The translations under genes and the position numbers were made by a program. Below are positions 25,637 through 33,088 of a stretch of 38,295 nucleotides of DNA, one piece after another. This DNA comes from Bacteroidales bacterium (GTDB lineage Bacteria; Bacteroidota; Bacteroidia; Bacteroidales; UBA932). Where the stretch lies: assembly GCA_017934185.1 (NCBI GenBank), contig JAGBJY010000010.1, positions 1 to 38,295 on the forward strand. Direction: 5' to 3'. The notes under the pieces were generated by a model that was not told the origin of the DNA, ran no database searches, and saw only the letters and a program-made list of their open reading frames with translations. Every line of letters begins with the position of its first letter. Position 1 is the first letter of the stretch.

Positions 25637-26566
25637 ATGAAAATAGTATTTTTGGACGCCATCTCTATGGGAGATGCTTCGCTGGCCGAAATGGCTGCCC
25701 TTGGTGAACTAACGTGTTATCCCAGTTCTACGGCCGAAGAGGCACGGGAGAGGGTAAAAGATGCCGATGTTGCCTGCCTGAACAAAGTGATTGTGGACCA
25801 GGCGTTTTTGGATGCGGCCCCCAAGCTGAAACTCATCTGCGAGGCCGGGACGGGCATCAATAATATAGATGTAAGACTCTGTCAAGAGCGCTGCGTGGCG
25901 GTTCGCAATGTGGCGGCCTACTCCACGGATTCCGTGGCTCAGATTGCCTGGATGCACATCCTGAACCTAAGCGGCCGGGCCTTCCATTACCAGAAATTCG
26001 TGCAGAGCGGCGCTTACAGCAAGAACCCCGTGCATGTAGATTACGCCCATCCTTTCACGGAACTCGCCGGGAAAACGCTGGGCGTGGTGGGCATGGGTGC
26101 TATCGGCCAGAAGGTGGCGGCTATCGGCCTGGCTTTTGGCATGAAGGTCATTTACTATTCCACTTCCGGCACTGGGCATTGCAAGGATTATCCCTGCGTG
26201 AATTTGCCGGAGCTCCTGCACCAGTCGGATGTCATTACCATCCATGCGCCTTTCAATGAGCGAACGGCCGGGCTCATCGGCTACGAGCAGATGCGCATGA
26301 TGAAGCGCTCCGCCATCCTGGTGAACACCGGCCGCGGCGGCATTGCCACGGAGGCCGATTTGGCCCGCGCCCTGGATGACGGCCTCATTGCAGGCGCCGC
26401 TCTGGATGTATATGTGCGGGAACCCCTGCCGCTTGACAGCCCGCTGATGCACTTGCAACATCCTGAAAGGCTGCTCCTGAGCCCGCACATTGCCTGGTAC
26501 TCCACCGAGGCCCGCGCACGCCTGGCCCATGAGATGGCGGAGAATATCCGAACTTTTTTCAAATAA
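25637..26566 (+). CDS. D-2-hydroxyacid dehydrogenase
   Basis: A 309-aa NAD(P)-dependent oxidoreductase reducing a 2-oxoacid such as hydroxypyruvate, glyoxylate or a related compound. The catalytic plan is complete: Rossmann turn VVGMGAIGQKVA, Arg in NTGRGGIATE, Glu in VREPLPLDSP, His in SPHIAWYS. ICEAGTGINNIDV and NVAAYSTDSVAQ place it near the hydroxypyruvate/glycerate dehydrogenase group of Bacteroidota; the exact substrate cannot be read from sequence. It starts 11 nt after the repeat arm at 25626. A possible -7 element TAGTTTTG at 25521-25528 would put the repeat in its leader. No pathway partner adjoins it. Confidence 0.88.
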   Translation: MKIVFLDAISMGDASLAEMAALGELTCYPSSTAEEARERVKDADVACLNKVIVDQAFLDAAPKLKLICEAGTGINNIDVRLCQERCVAVRNVAAYSTDSVAQIAWMHILNLSGRAFHYQKFVQSGAYSKNPVHVDYAHPFTELAGKTLGVVGMGAIGQKVAAIGLAFGMKVIYYSTSGTGHCKDYPCVNLPELLHQSDVITIHAPFNERTAGLIGYEQMRMMKRSAILVNTGRGGIATEADLARALDDGLIAGAALDVYVREPLPLDSPLMHLQHPERLLLSPHIAWYSTEARARLAHEMAENIRTFFK

Positions 26567-26569
26567 TTC

Positions 26570-26599
26570 TTGCAGATTCAAAAATTATCACTACCTTTG
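26570..26599 (+). promoter_or_regulatory. Promoter of the ABC transporter operon
   Basis: TTG (26570-26572), a 19-nt spacer and TACCTTTG (26592-26599), an exact Bacteroidota promoter, followed directly by a palindrome. Confidence 0.85.
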
Positions 26600-26601
26600 C
26601 G

Positions 26602-26623
26602 GTGTACTATTAAACTAATACAC
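26602..26623. promoter_or_regulatory. Candidate YtrA/GntR operator
   Basis: GTGTA (26602-26606), 12 nt, then TACAC (26619-26623), with inner TTA/TAA symmetry. It overlaps the expected transcription start, where a bound repressor would block initiation. YtrA-type regulators bind GTGTA-N-TACAC-like palindromes, and a YtrA-like gene is the third gene of this operon, so autoregulation is likely. Confidence 0.6.
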
Positions 26624-26633
26624 GCGTAAAGAT

Positions 26634-27461
26634 ATGATTACAGTAAAGAATTTATCCTTCAGTTATGGCTCCAAAGAGGTGCTCAGGAACATCTCCATGG
26701 AGGTGAAGGGAGGCAGCATCTACGGCCTTCTGGGAGAGAATGGCGTGGGCAAGACCACCCTCCTGACCCTGCTCTGCGGCCTTAAGAAGCCCCAGCAGGG
26801 TAGCATTGAGGTAGATGGCCGATTCCCCTTCGACCGTGTTCCCTCCCTTCTGGCCGAACAGTTCTACCTTCCCGACGAGGTAACCCCCGTTCACGCCAAG
26901 GCCGAGTCCTTTGCCCGTGAAAACGGCAGCCTCTGGCCGAGGTACGACCATGCCAAGTTTGTGGAAATCCTGCAAATCTTTGAAGTGGATCCCCAGCAGA
27001 AGATGGATTCCATGAGCGCAGGCCAGCTCAAAAAGACCTGGATTGCCTTTGCCCTTTCGTGCAATGCCCGCTATTATTATATGGACGAACCCACCAACGG
27101 CCTGGACATCCCCTCCAAGGCACAGTTCCGCAAGGCCATCACCCGCTACACTTCGGAAGAATCGGCCGTGATTATTTCCACCCACCAGGTGCGGGACCTG
27201 GAAAACATCATCGACCCCATTATCATCCTGGACAAGCAGGATGTGCTCCTGAATGCCTCCCTGGAAGAAATCGGCAGCAAGCTATTCTTCGACTACGGCA
27301 CCCAAATCCAGCCCGGCACCCTCTACCTGGAACAAACCCCCGGCGGCTCCATTCAGGTGTATCCCAACACTACCGGCGAAGAGTCCAAGGTGAACCTGGA
27401 GGCCCTTTTCAACGCCGTACACCAGCACAAAGACCTTATCAAAGAGATGTTTAAAAAGTAA
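26634..27461 (+). CDS. ABC transporter ATP-binding protein
   Basis: A 275-aa ATPase subunit, the cytoplasmic energy module of a small exporter-like ABC system. Walker A is GENGVGKTT, the signature loop is SMSAGQLKKTW (a variant of LSGGQ), Walker B is YYYMDEPTNGLD, and the switch histidine is in IISTHQVRDLE. The C-terminal 70 residues are an extra regulatory part. It pairs with the permease 8 nt downstream. YtrA-linked systems of this kind often answer to cell-wall or antimicrobial stress; the substrate here is unknown. Confidence 0.93.
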   Translation: MITVKNLSFSYGSKEVLRNISMEVKGGSIYGLLGENGVGKTTLLTLLCGLKKPQQGSIEVDGRFPFDRVPSLLAEQFYLPDEVTPVHAKAESFARENGSLWPRYDHAKFVEILQIFEVDPQQKMDSMSAGQLKKTWIAFALSCNARYYYMDEPTNGLDIPSKAQFRKAITRYTSEESAVIISTHQVRDLENIIDPIIILDKQDVLLNASLEEIGSKLFFDYGTQIQPGTLYLEQTPGGSIQVYPNTTGEESKVNLEALFNAVHQHKDLIKEMFKK

Positions 27462-27469
27462 GCATAGCC

Positions 27470-28300
27470 ATGATCAGCGAAAAATTCAGCGCTCAGCGCT
27501 TCGGCAAATATTTCAAGTACGACCTCAAGCAGCTCTGGCACAACAACGGAAAAGCCGCCATCGGCCTGGGCTTCATCAGCGTCATCTGCTACATTATCTG
27601 GGTGAGCTTCTCCCTCATTTTCACCGGCAGTTGGCAGGCCCCCGGTATCGCCGCCCGCCTGGCATTCTTCTATCTGGGAGCCCTTATCCTGATGTTCTAC
27701 CAGACCCGCACATACGGCTACCTTACGGAGAAAAAAGCCGGCCAGTCGTGGCTCATGCTTCCGGCCTCCACGCTGGAGAAATTCGTCTCCATGATGATCA
27801 TCACCGTTGTGGTAATCCCTTGTGCCTATCTGGTTTCCTATCTGGCCCTGGACGCCATCATCGGCCTTCTGGACCCTACGGCCGGGACTCCCATCATTGC
27901 TGGTTATTCCGAAGTGTCCGAGGCCGTTAACGAGGCCATGTCCGCCGCCGATTCGGAAGGTTTCCATTTCAACCTGGCGGTGCTGGCATTCCCGGTATTT
28001 CTCCAGATGATAGCCAACCTGCTGTACTTCCTCCTCTGCGGTATCTGTTTTAAGAAATGGAAAATCATGGGTGGCATTGGCGTCCTGCTGGCCCTGGAGA
28101 TGGTCCTGGCCCCTTTCCTGACGCATATCGCCTTCAAGTATTGGACCCCTGCCATAAGCAATTATGACTACGGCGACGACCCCGTTCTCCTGACCGGTCT
28201 TATCAATTCCGTCATGAATTACGCCATTGTCATTGACGGACTGCTGGTTGTGGGCCTTGCCATCGGCATCTATTATCGCCTCAAAACCTTAAAGCATTAA
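27470..28300 (+). CDS. ABC transporter permease-like membrane protein
   Basis: A 276-aa integral membrane protein with about six hydrophobic segments: near 30-52 (AAIGLGFISVICYIIWVSFS), 60-80, 103-128 (VSMMIITVVVIPCAYLVSYL), 175-195, 205-225 and 248-270. It has no nucleotide-binding domain and is the natural partner of the ATPase upstream. A large loop between the third and fourth segments carries mostly acidic residues (YSEVSEAVNEAMSAADSEG). The family is poorly defined; I assign permease from topology and context. Confidence 0.8.
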   Translation: MISEKFSAQRFGKYFKYDLKQLWHNNGKAAIGLGFISVICYIIWVSFSLIFTGSWQAPGIAARLAFFYLGALILMFYQTRTYGYLTEKKAGQSWLMLPASTLEKFVSMMIITVVVIPCAYLVSYLALDAIIGLLDPTAGTPIIAGYSEVSEAVNEAMSAADSEGFHFNLAVLAFPVFLQMIANLLYFLLCGICFKKWKIMGGIGVLLALEMVLAPFLTHIAFKYWTPAISNYDYGDDPVLLTGLINSVMNYAIVIDGLLVVGLAIGIYYRLKTLKH

Positions 28301-28304
28301 TGGT

Positions 28305-28643
28305 ATGGATTTCCACGCAGAAAAACCTATCTTCCTGCAAATTGCCGACAGTATCTGCGACCGCATCCTGTCCGGGCAGCTCAAAGGAGATGACCGTATT
28401 CCTTCTGTGCGGGAATACGGAGCCGAGATTGGCGTCAATCCCAACACCATGATGCGTTCGTATGAAAAACTCACGGCCGAAGGGATTATTTACAACAAAC
28501 GCGGCATCGGCTATTTTGTTTCGCCGGATGCCCGAAAGGAGATTCTGAAGGTCCAGCGCAAGGAATTTTTGGAGAAAGAACTTCCTGCCATCAAACAGCG
28601 CATGGCCCTTCTGGGACTGGATTCGGATATTTTTAAAGATTAA
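28305..28643 (+). CDS. GntR family regulator, YtrA subfamily
   Basis: A 112-aa repressor-type protein. A winged helix-turn-helix (IFLQIADSICDRILSGQLKG, IPSVREYGAEIGVNPNTMMR, YEKLTAEGIIYNKRGIGYFV) is followed by only a 40-residue helical tail instead of a large effector domain, as in the YtrA subgroup. It probably dimerises through this tail and represses the operon from the palindrome at 26602-26623. It is 4 nt behind the permease gene and 5 nt before the lipoprotein gene. The regulator being third instead of first in the operon is a little unusual. Confidence 0.92.
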   Translation: MDFHAEKPIFLQIADSICDRILSGQLKGDDRIPSVREYGAEIGVNPNTMMRSYEKLTAEGIIYNKRGIGYFVSPDARKEILKVQRKEFLEKELPAIKQRMALLGLDSDIFKD

Positions 28644-28648
28644 ATACG

Positions 28649-29344
28649 ATGAAAAAGATTGCAATTGTGCTAACCATGGCCCTCATGGCCGTTTCCTGCA
28701 AATTCGTGAGCTACACCGGCGAGGCAAAACCCGGCAGCGGCCGCATTGTGTGCACAGGTCCCGTAGTGACCCGGACGCTCCCCGAACTTACCGGTTTTGA
28801 CGCCATCAAGGTAAATGGCCAGGCCGATGTTTGGTTCACGCAGGGCGAGGCGTATGAAGTGAGCGTAAAGGCCAATGAGGAAGTCTTTGATTACCTGGAC
28901 TTTACCATTGAGGAAGGCGCCCTGGTGCTGCAAATCAAGGACAAGAAAAACATCAAGGCCGAAACTTTTGACGTCTATGTTACGGGACCCGTCCTGAAAG
29001 ACGTGCGGGTAAACGGCGCCTCCGACTTCAAGATGGCCGATTACTCCGCCACCGAAGACCTGAACGTGGTGGTAAACGGAGCCGGCGACTTTGAACTGAA
29101 GCGGATTAACACACTTTCCCTGGGATTCGTAGTGAACGGCGCCGGCGACATCGATGCCGAAGCCATTGCGGTAGAAAAACTAACCGTAGAGGTGAACGGT
29201 ACCGGAGACGTAGAGGTTTCCGGGACAGCCGGCAGCGCTTATTTCAAGGTGTCCGGTGCCGGCGACATCAATGCCCGGGAGCTGGTGTGCAGCGATATCC
29301 AGACCAAGAAAAGCGGCGTAGCCAGCATCAAATTACCGCGGTAG
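28649..29344 (+). CDS. DUF2807 (GIN domain) lipoprotein
   Basis: A 231-aa secreted lipoprotein. The signal peptide MKKIAIVLTMALMAVSC ends in a lipobox cysteine at position 17. The mature part is a DUF2807/GIN beta-helix domain whose repeats are easy to see (VNGQADVWF, VNGASDFKM, VNGAGDFEL, VNGAGDIDA, VNGTGDVEV, VSGAGDINA). The family is common in Bacteroidota and lacks a firm function; some members are annotated as head or auto-transporter adhesins. It is the last gene of the ABC/GntR unit and may be an envelope-stress output of it. Its last 12 bp overlap the convergent AraC-type gene. Confidence 0.88.
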   Translation: MKKIAIVLTMALMAVSCKFVSYTGEAKPGSGRIVCTGPVVTRTLPELTGFDAIKVNGQADVWFTQGEAYEVSVKANEEVFDYLDFTIEEGALVLQIKDKKNIKAETFDVYVTGPVLKDVRVNGASDFKMADYSATEDLNVVVNGAGDFELKRINTLSLGFVVNGAGDIDAEAIAVEKLTVEVNGTGDVEVSGTAGSAYFKVSGAGDINARELVCSDIQTKKSGVASIKLPR

Positions 29345-29782
29345 GGAGCGCCACTGGGCCGGGGAATAGCCGGTGATTTCACGGAAGTGCCGGTTGAAAT
29401 TGCTCCGGTCGTTGAATCCCACCCTGCGCCCGATGGTGGAAGCCGATGTGCCGGGCTCGGCCAGAAGCTGCTCCTGCGCGTCTTGAATGCGCAGCCGTGT
29501 GCGCCAGGAACGGAAATCTTCCCCGAAACGAAGCTGGCTGTAGCGGTAGAGCTGGGCCGATTCCACGCCCATGCGCCGGGCAACCAGCTCTACGGTAGGA
29601 TCCGGAAGCCGATACGACTTTTCGCGCACCCACTCCGCCACCTTTCCGTCCACGAAATCATATTCTTCCTGGCTCAGGACCACAGCCCTGGACCTTAGAC
29701 GCTTAGAAGAAGGAGCCTGCTCTTTTTGATGGAACAGGCTCCTTATTTTTTTGCCGATAAGTAAATTACCAGCCCAGGACAT
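29333..29782 (-). CDS. Small AraC-type helix-turn-helix protein
   Basis: A reading frame of 149 aa whose last 110 residues are an AraC/XylS DNA-binding domain: first helix-turn-helix at VELVARRMGVESAQLYRYSQ, second at ASTIGRRVGFNDRSNFNRHF, ending EITGYSPAQWRSL. There is no separate ligand domain. The ATG at 29782 lies inside the end of the upstream gene at 29766, which would allow translational coupling, but codons 11-25 coincide with a GC-rich hairpin that looks like a terminator. A GTG at 29683 just after the hairpin is therefore a good alternative start (116 aa). Target unknown. Confidence 0.75.
   Translation of the reverse strand: MSWAGNLLIGKKIRSLFHQKEQAPSSKRLRSRAVVLSQEEYDFVDGKVAEWVREKSYRLPDPTVELVARRMGVESAQLYRYSQLRFGEDFRSWRTRLRIQDAQEQLLAEPGTSASTIGRRVGFNDRSNFNRHFREITGYSPAQWRSLPR
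29710..29752 (+). terminator. Rho-independent terminator (plus strand, perhaps both)
   Basis: AAGGAGCCTG (29710-29719) and CAGGCTCCTT (29735-29744) form a perfect 10-bp stem with a 15-nt loop, followed by ATTTTTTT (29745-29752). Best oriented for plus-strand transcripts, such as read-through from the lipoprotein gene. On the minus strand it lies 14 nt after the stop of the gene at 29766, with a weaker CTTCTTCT tail. Confidence 0.7.
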
Positions 29783-30779
29783 AAGCGAAGATGAGCGGAG
29801 CTACGATGGTGGCGTCACTCTCAACAATGAACTTGGGCGTATCGGGGGCCAGTTTGCCCCAGGTAATTTTCTCGTTGGGAACGGCACCGGAGTAGGAACC
29901 GTAAGAAGTGGTGGAATCTGAGATCTGGCAGAAATAGGCCCAGAGGGGAGTGCCTTCCCAGCCCAGGTCCTGTTCCATCATGGGAACGCAGCAGATGGGG
30001 AAGTCACCGGCGGTACCGCCGCCAATCTGGAAGAAACCAACGCCGGGGGCGTTCTTCTTGTACCAGTCCACAAGGAACATCATTACTTCCACGCCCTGGA
30101 TAACCATGTGAGGGTCGTACTCACCACGAATCACGTGGGCGGTGAAGATGTTACCGGTGGTGCAGTCTTCCCAGGCGGGACAGATGATGGGGATGTTCTT
30201 CTCACAGGCGGCCACCACCCAGCTGTCCTTGGGGTCAATTTCATAGTACTGCTCCAGCACACCGCTGCGGATCATCTGATAGATGAACTCATAGGGGAGA
30301 TAACGTTTGCCTTCGGCCTTGGCTTTGTCCCACACCTCTACCAGGTGTTTCTCCAGGCGGCGGAAAGCTTCCTCTTCCGGAATGCAGGTATCCGTTACGC
30401 GGTTGTAGTGGTTGTCCAGCAGTTCCTGCTCCTGCTGGGGAGTGAGGTCACGGTAACCGGGAACACGGTAATAGTGGCTGTGGGCCACCAGGTTCATGAT
30501 GTCCTCTTCCAGGTTGTTGGCGCTGCAGCAAACAAAGGCAATCTTGTCCTGGCGGATCATTTCCGCGAGGGAGAGGCCCAGTTCGGCGGTACTCATGGCG
30601 CCGGCCATGGCGAGAAACATCTTTCCACCCTTGTTCAGGAGGTCTTCATACGCTTTGGCAGCATCCACGAGGGCTGCACTGTTGAAATGACGGTAATGAT
30701 GGGTAATGAATTGAGAGATAGGTCCCTTTTCCATTTTCTTTAACATTTCCGGAGGGCGAAGCCAGTCTTTGGCTTCCAA
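29766..30779 (-). CDS. Deoxyhypusine synthase-like protein
   Basis: A 337-aa homologue of deoxyhypusine synthase, an NAD- and spermidine-using enzyme. The NAD-binding and active-site regions are present: LAMAGAMSTAELGLSLAEM, CCSANNLEEDIMNLVAH, IICPAWEDCTTGNIF, FQIGGGTAGDFPICC, and the lysine that forms the covalent imine in ITWGKLAPD, aligned with the WGK of the human enzyme. Bacteria have no eIF5A substrate, so bacterial members are thought to act in polyamine formation, such as homospermidine synthesis, or to have other roles; I leave the substrate open. Monocistronic or coupled to the AraC-type gene; divergent from the first ACP of the polyene-like cluster. Confidence 0.9.
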   Translation of the reverse strand: MEAKDWLRPPEMLKKMEKGPISQFITHHYRHFNSAALVDAAKAYEDLLNKGGKMFLAMAGAMSTAELGLSLAEMIRQDKIAFVCCSANNLEEDIMNLVAHSHYYRVPGYRDLTPQQEQELLDNHYNRVTDTCIPEEEAFRRLEKHLVEVWDKAKAEGKRYLPYEFIYQMIRSGVLEQYYEIDPKDSWVVAACEKNIPIICPAWEDCTTGNIFTAHVIRGEYDPHMVIQGVEVMMFLVDWYKKNAPGVGFFQIGGGTAGDFPICCVPMMEQDLGWEGTPLWAYFCQISDSTTSYGSYSGAVPNEKITWGKLAPDTPKFIVESDATIVAPLIFAYVLGW

Positions 30780-30795
30780 CCCTTCCGATTGGTGG

Positions 30796-30803
30796 CAAAA
30801 TTA
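30796..30803 (-). promoter_or_regulatory. -7 element for the deoxyhypusine synthase-like gene
   Basis: TAATTTTG on the minus strand matches TAnnTTTG and ends 16 nt before the ATG; no TTG at -33. Confidence 0.5.
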
Positions 30804-30824
30804 GGAAAAAATAGGGAAATAACC

Positions 30825-30832
30825 TATATTTG
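30825..30832 (+). promoter_or_regulatory. -7 element of the polyene-like operon
   Basis: TATATTTG matches TAnnTTTG and ends 22 nt before the ATG of the first ACP gene; the -33 position is weak (TTA at 30801-30803, 21 nt away). Confidence 0.55.
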
Positions 30833-30854
30833 TAAAATTATTTTAAAAAGCAAT

Positions 30855-31097
30855 ATGAGCATAGACCAGATCAGAGAGAAAGTGAGTGCTTTCTTAGTGG
30901 AGGAACTCGAAATTGATGAGACCAAGATTGAGGGGAGTGCCCGCCTGAAGGAAGATTTGGGCATCGACTCCCTGGAAGTGGTGGATGTTGTGGTGCTTGT
31001 GGACGATGCTTTTGGTTTCAAAATGAAGCCGGAAGACTTCAAAGACCTCAAGACCCTGGACCAGTTTTGTCAGTTCATTGCCGCCCGTGTCAATTAG
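30855..31097 (+). CDS. Acyl carrier protein (first copy)
   Basis: An 80-aa ACP with the phosphopantetheine serine S39 in DLGIDSLEVVDVVVLVDDAF. It is the first gene of the cluster and ends directly against the ATG of the dehydratase gene. It differs clearly from the second ACP at 34004, so the two probably carry different intermediates (for instance starter and extended chain). I chose ATG 30855 because the in-frame sequence upstream is promoter. Confidence 0.93.
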   Translation: MSIDQIREKVSAFLVEELEIDETKIEGSARLKEDLGIDSLEVVDVVVLVDDAFGFKMKPEDFKDLKTLDQFCQFIAARVN

Positions 31098-31532
31098 ATG
31101 AATCCCTTTCATCAAATAGCTCTTGACGACATCCTGCTGCAGCAGCCGCCGTTCCGCTTTGTAGACTCGCTTGAGGCCTGTACCGAAGATGAGGGAACGG
31201 TTTCGTTTACACCGGGTCCGGGGAATCTGCTGATGGAAAACGGATGTCTGTGCGCCGCCGGCCTCATCGAGCACATGGCCCAGGCCAATGCGGCTAGGGA
31301 GGGCTATGTGTCCAAATATATCCGGCACATCGACATGGGCATCGGCTATATCGGCCAAGTGCGCAATTTTTCTTACAAGCGGCTTCCCCGTGAGGGAGAA
31401 CGCCTCACCACTACGGTGAAACTGCGCTATGAAATGTTCAATGTCTGCCTGTGCGACGTGGAAGTCCGCTCGGGGGAGGAACTGCTGGCTTCGGCCAATC
31501 TGAAAACAGCCCTGAAGGATGATGAGGGTTAA
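31098..31532 (+). CDS. Hotdog-fold 3-hydroxyacyl-ACP dehydratase-like protein (ApeP type)
   Basis: A 144-aa hotdog protein, related to the FabZ-like dehydratases of aryl polyene and flexirubin loci, that would remove water from a 3-hydroxyacyl-ACP to give the trans double bond of a polyene. Visible are the start LDDILLQQPPFRFVDSLEAC, the central helix ENGCLCAAGLIEHMAQANAA with the Glu/His pair, and the strand IGYIGQVRNFSYKRLPREGE. It begins at the base after the ACP stop and overlaps the ketosynthase by 14 bp. Confidence 0.8.
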   Translation: MNPFHQIALDDILLQQPPFRFVDSLEACTEDEGTVSFTPGPGNLLMENGCLCAAGLIEHMAQANAAREGYVSKYIRHIDMGIGYIGQVRNFSYKRLPREGERLTTTVKLRYEMFNVCLCDVEVRSGEELLASANLKTALKDDEG

Positions 31533-32607
31533 CATCATAGGCACAGGCCTGGTAACTCCGCTGGGAAACTGCCCCGCGGAGGTGTTTGCGGCTGCCCGTG
31601 AAGGCCGCAGCGCCCTGAGCCTGCACGAGGGTTTTCCGGAGCCCTTCTACGCCTCCCTGCTGGACAGAAGGGCCTTCGGGGGTGGAAATCTTTTCCATAA
31701 AGTGTCGGTTGAGGCGTCCCGCGCAGCCATTGCCGATGCCGGCATTGCGCCCTCGGCCCCGGACACGGGATTCATCCTCTCTACCATTAAGGGAAATGTG
31801 GAAAAGATTGGCTCAGAGGACGTTTCCCTTGCCAAGTCGGCGGCCGACATTGCCGCAGAATTGGGCGTAAGCACCCAGCCCGTTGTGGTTTCCAATGCCT
31901 GCATTTCCGGGCTCGCGGCCCTGGTACAGGGCATGCGCATGATTCGCGCCGGCATCTACAAAAAGGTGATCGTTTGCGGAACAGAAGTTCAGTCTCCGTT
32001 CATTGTGACGGGCTTCCAGTCCCTGAAAGCCCTGTCGCAGAAGCCTTGCCGGCCCTTTGACGCCCATCGTGAAGGTCTGAATCTGGGCGAAGCCGCCGCC
32101 GCGGTGGTGCTCTGTCATTCTGAGCGAAGCGAAGAATCTCAGTGGGAACTGGTGTCCGGCGCCATCCGCAACGACGCCAACCACATTTCCGGTCCGTCCC
32201 GCACCGGAGAGGGCAGTTACAAAGCCCTGCAGGCCGTCCTGCCCTTTGTCCGGAAAGAAGACCTGGCCTTTGTGAACGTCCACGGCACTGCCACGCTCTA
32301 TAACGACGAGATGGAATCCATCGCCCTGCAGCGCGCCGGGCTGATGGAGGTGCCCATCAACTCCATGAAAGGCACTTTCGGCCATACCATGGGCGCTGCC
32401 GGCATCCTTGAGAGCATCCTTTCCATGCTGGCCCTTGAAGAGGGGATTGTCCTGGGTACCAAGGGCTTTGAGAACCTGGGCGTATCGGCCCCTGTGTCGG
32501 TTTCGGCCCGGGAAAGAGCGGTACAGGGGAATGCGTTCATCAAACTGCTGTCGGGTTTTGGCGGCGTCAACGGTGCTTTGCTTTTCAGAAAAGGAGGCGG
32601 CCTATGA
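31519..32607 (+). CDS. Beta-ketoacyl-ACP synthase (first, catalytic triad intact)
   Basis: A 362-aa KAS I/II-type condensing enzyme, shorter than the usual 400 aa. The Cys-His-His triad is complete: C128 (VVSNACISG), H255 (NVHGTATLYND), H289 (GTFGHTMGAAG). It would elongate an ACP-bound chain with malonyl-ACP units. Residues about 199-207 (CHSERSEES) are not family sequence but the translation of a dispersed repeat in a surface loop between VVL and WELVSGA; the frame stays open. The start may be ATG 31519 or the adjoining ATG 31522. It overlaps the next gene by 4 bp (ATGA). Confidence 0.9.
   Translation: MMRVNIIGTGLVTPLGNCPAEVFAAAREGRSALSLHEGFPEPFYASLLDRRAFGGGNLFHKVSVEASRAAIADAGIAPSAPDTGFILSTIKGNVEKIGSEDVSLAKSAADIAAELGVSTQPVVVSNACISGLAALVQGMRMIRAGIYKKVIVCGTEVQSPFIVTGFQSLKALSQKPCRPFDAHREGLNLGEAAAAVVLCHSERSEESQWELVSGAIRNDANHISGPSRTGEGSYKALQAVLPFVRKEDLAFVNVHGTATLYNDEMESIALQRAGLMEVPINSMKGTFGHTMGAAGILESILSMLALEEGIVLGTKGFENLGVSAPVSVSARERAVQGNAFIKLLSGFGGVNGALLFRKGGGL
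32113..32139. repeat. Repeat arm inserted in frame in the first ketosynthase
   Basis: The 27 bp are identical to the arm at 25600-25626 and encode LCHSERSEES in the ketosynthase frame. Only one arm of the palindrome is present here. Confidence 0.75.
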
Positions 32608-33086
32608 AACAGGTAAGCATTCCTTCCGGCACCCCGCTGGTTCCCCTTTACCGGGAACTGGCAGGGGATTATCCAAAGTTCTTCAAGATGGACACCCTCT
32701 CCAGGCTGGGCTTCCTCCTGACGGAGATGCTGGTAGGGGAGGAGCCGGACCGCTTCATCCCCCGACAGGACCGCGCCGTGCTGGTTTTCAGCCGGGAAGG
32801 CTGCGTGGCCAACGATCGCCATTACGTAGCGTCCATGGTCGATTTTCCCTCCCCGGGACTCTTTGTATATACGCTTCCCAACATCGTGGCCGGCGAGATT
32901 GCCATCCGGAACAAATACGCCGGAGAGACCTCGGCCTATGTGCTGGCGCATTTTGACGAAGACCTCATTTTCACCCTTGCCCGGCAGGCTTTCCAGGATG
33001 CGGTCACCCGGTCGGCCCTGGTTATCTGGGCCGATTGCCCCTCCGACAGCGAGTGGGATGCAAGGGCCTGGTTATTGGAAAGATAG
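32604..33086 (+). CDS. Short ketosynthase-like protein of polyene loci
   Basis: A 160-aa protein that resembles only the central part of a ketosynthase. RFFKMD-like KFFKMDTLSRLGFLLTEML, DRAVLVFSREGCVANDRHYV and GLFVYTLPNIVAGEIAIRNK are the characteristic blocks of a small Bacteroidota family found in flexirubin/aryl-polyene-type clusters. The position of the catalytic Cys is not occupied by a recognisable TACSS motif, so it is probably non-catalytic, as a chain-length factor or partner of a ketosynthase. This is inferred from the blocks and the context. It overlaps the first ketosynthase by 4 bp. Confidence 0.75.
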   Translation: MKQVSIPSGTPLVPLYRELAGDYPKFFKMDTLSRLGFLLTEMLVGEEPDRFIPRQDRAVLVFSREGCVANDRHYVASMVDFPSPGLFVYTLPNIVAGEIAIRNKYAGETSAYVLAHFDEDLIFTLARQAFQDAVTRSALVIWADCPSDSEWDARAWLLER

Positions 33087-33088
33087 AT

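Noticed and set aside
25492-25662. Longer form of the hypothetical protein (233 aa)
   Set aside because: The additional 57 residues are a translation of the dispersed palindromic repeat and an A/T-rich promoter region.
32604-33086. Frameshifted remnant of a full ketosynthase
   Set aside because: Start and stop overlap or abut neighbours neatly (ATGA; 2-nt gap), and the short form with these blocks is typical of polyene loci, so it is probably an intact short protein.
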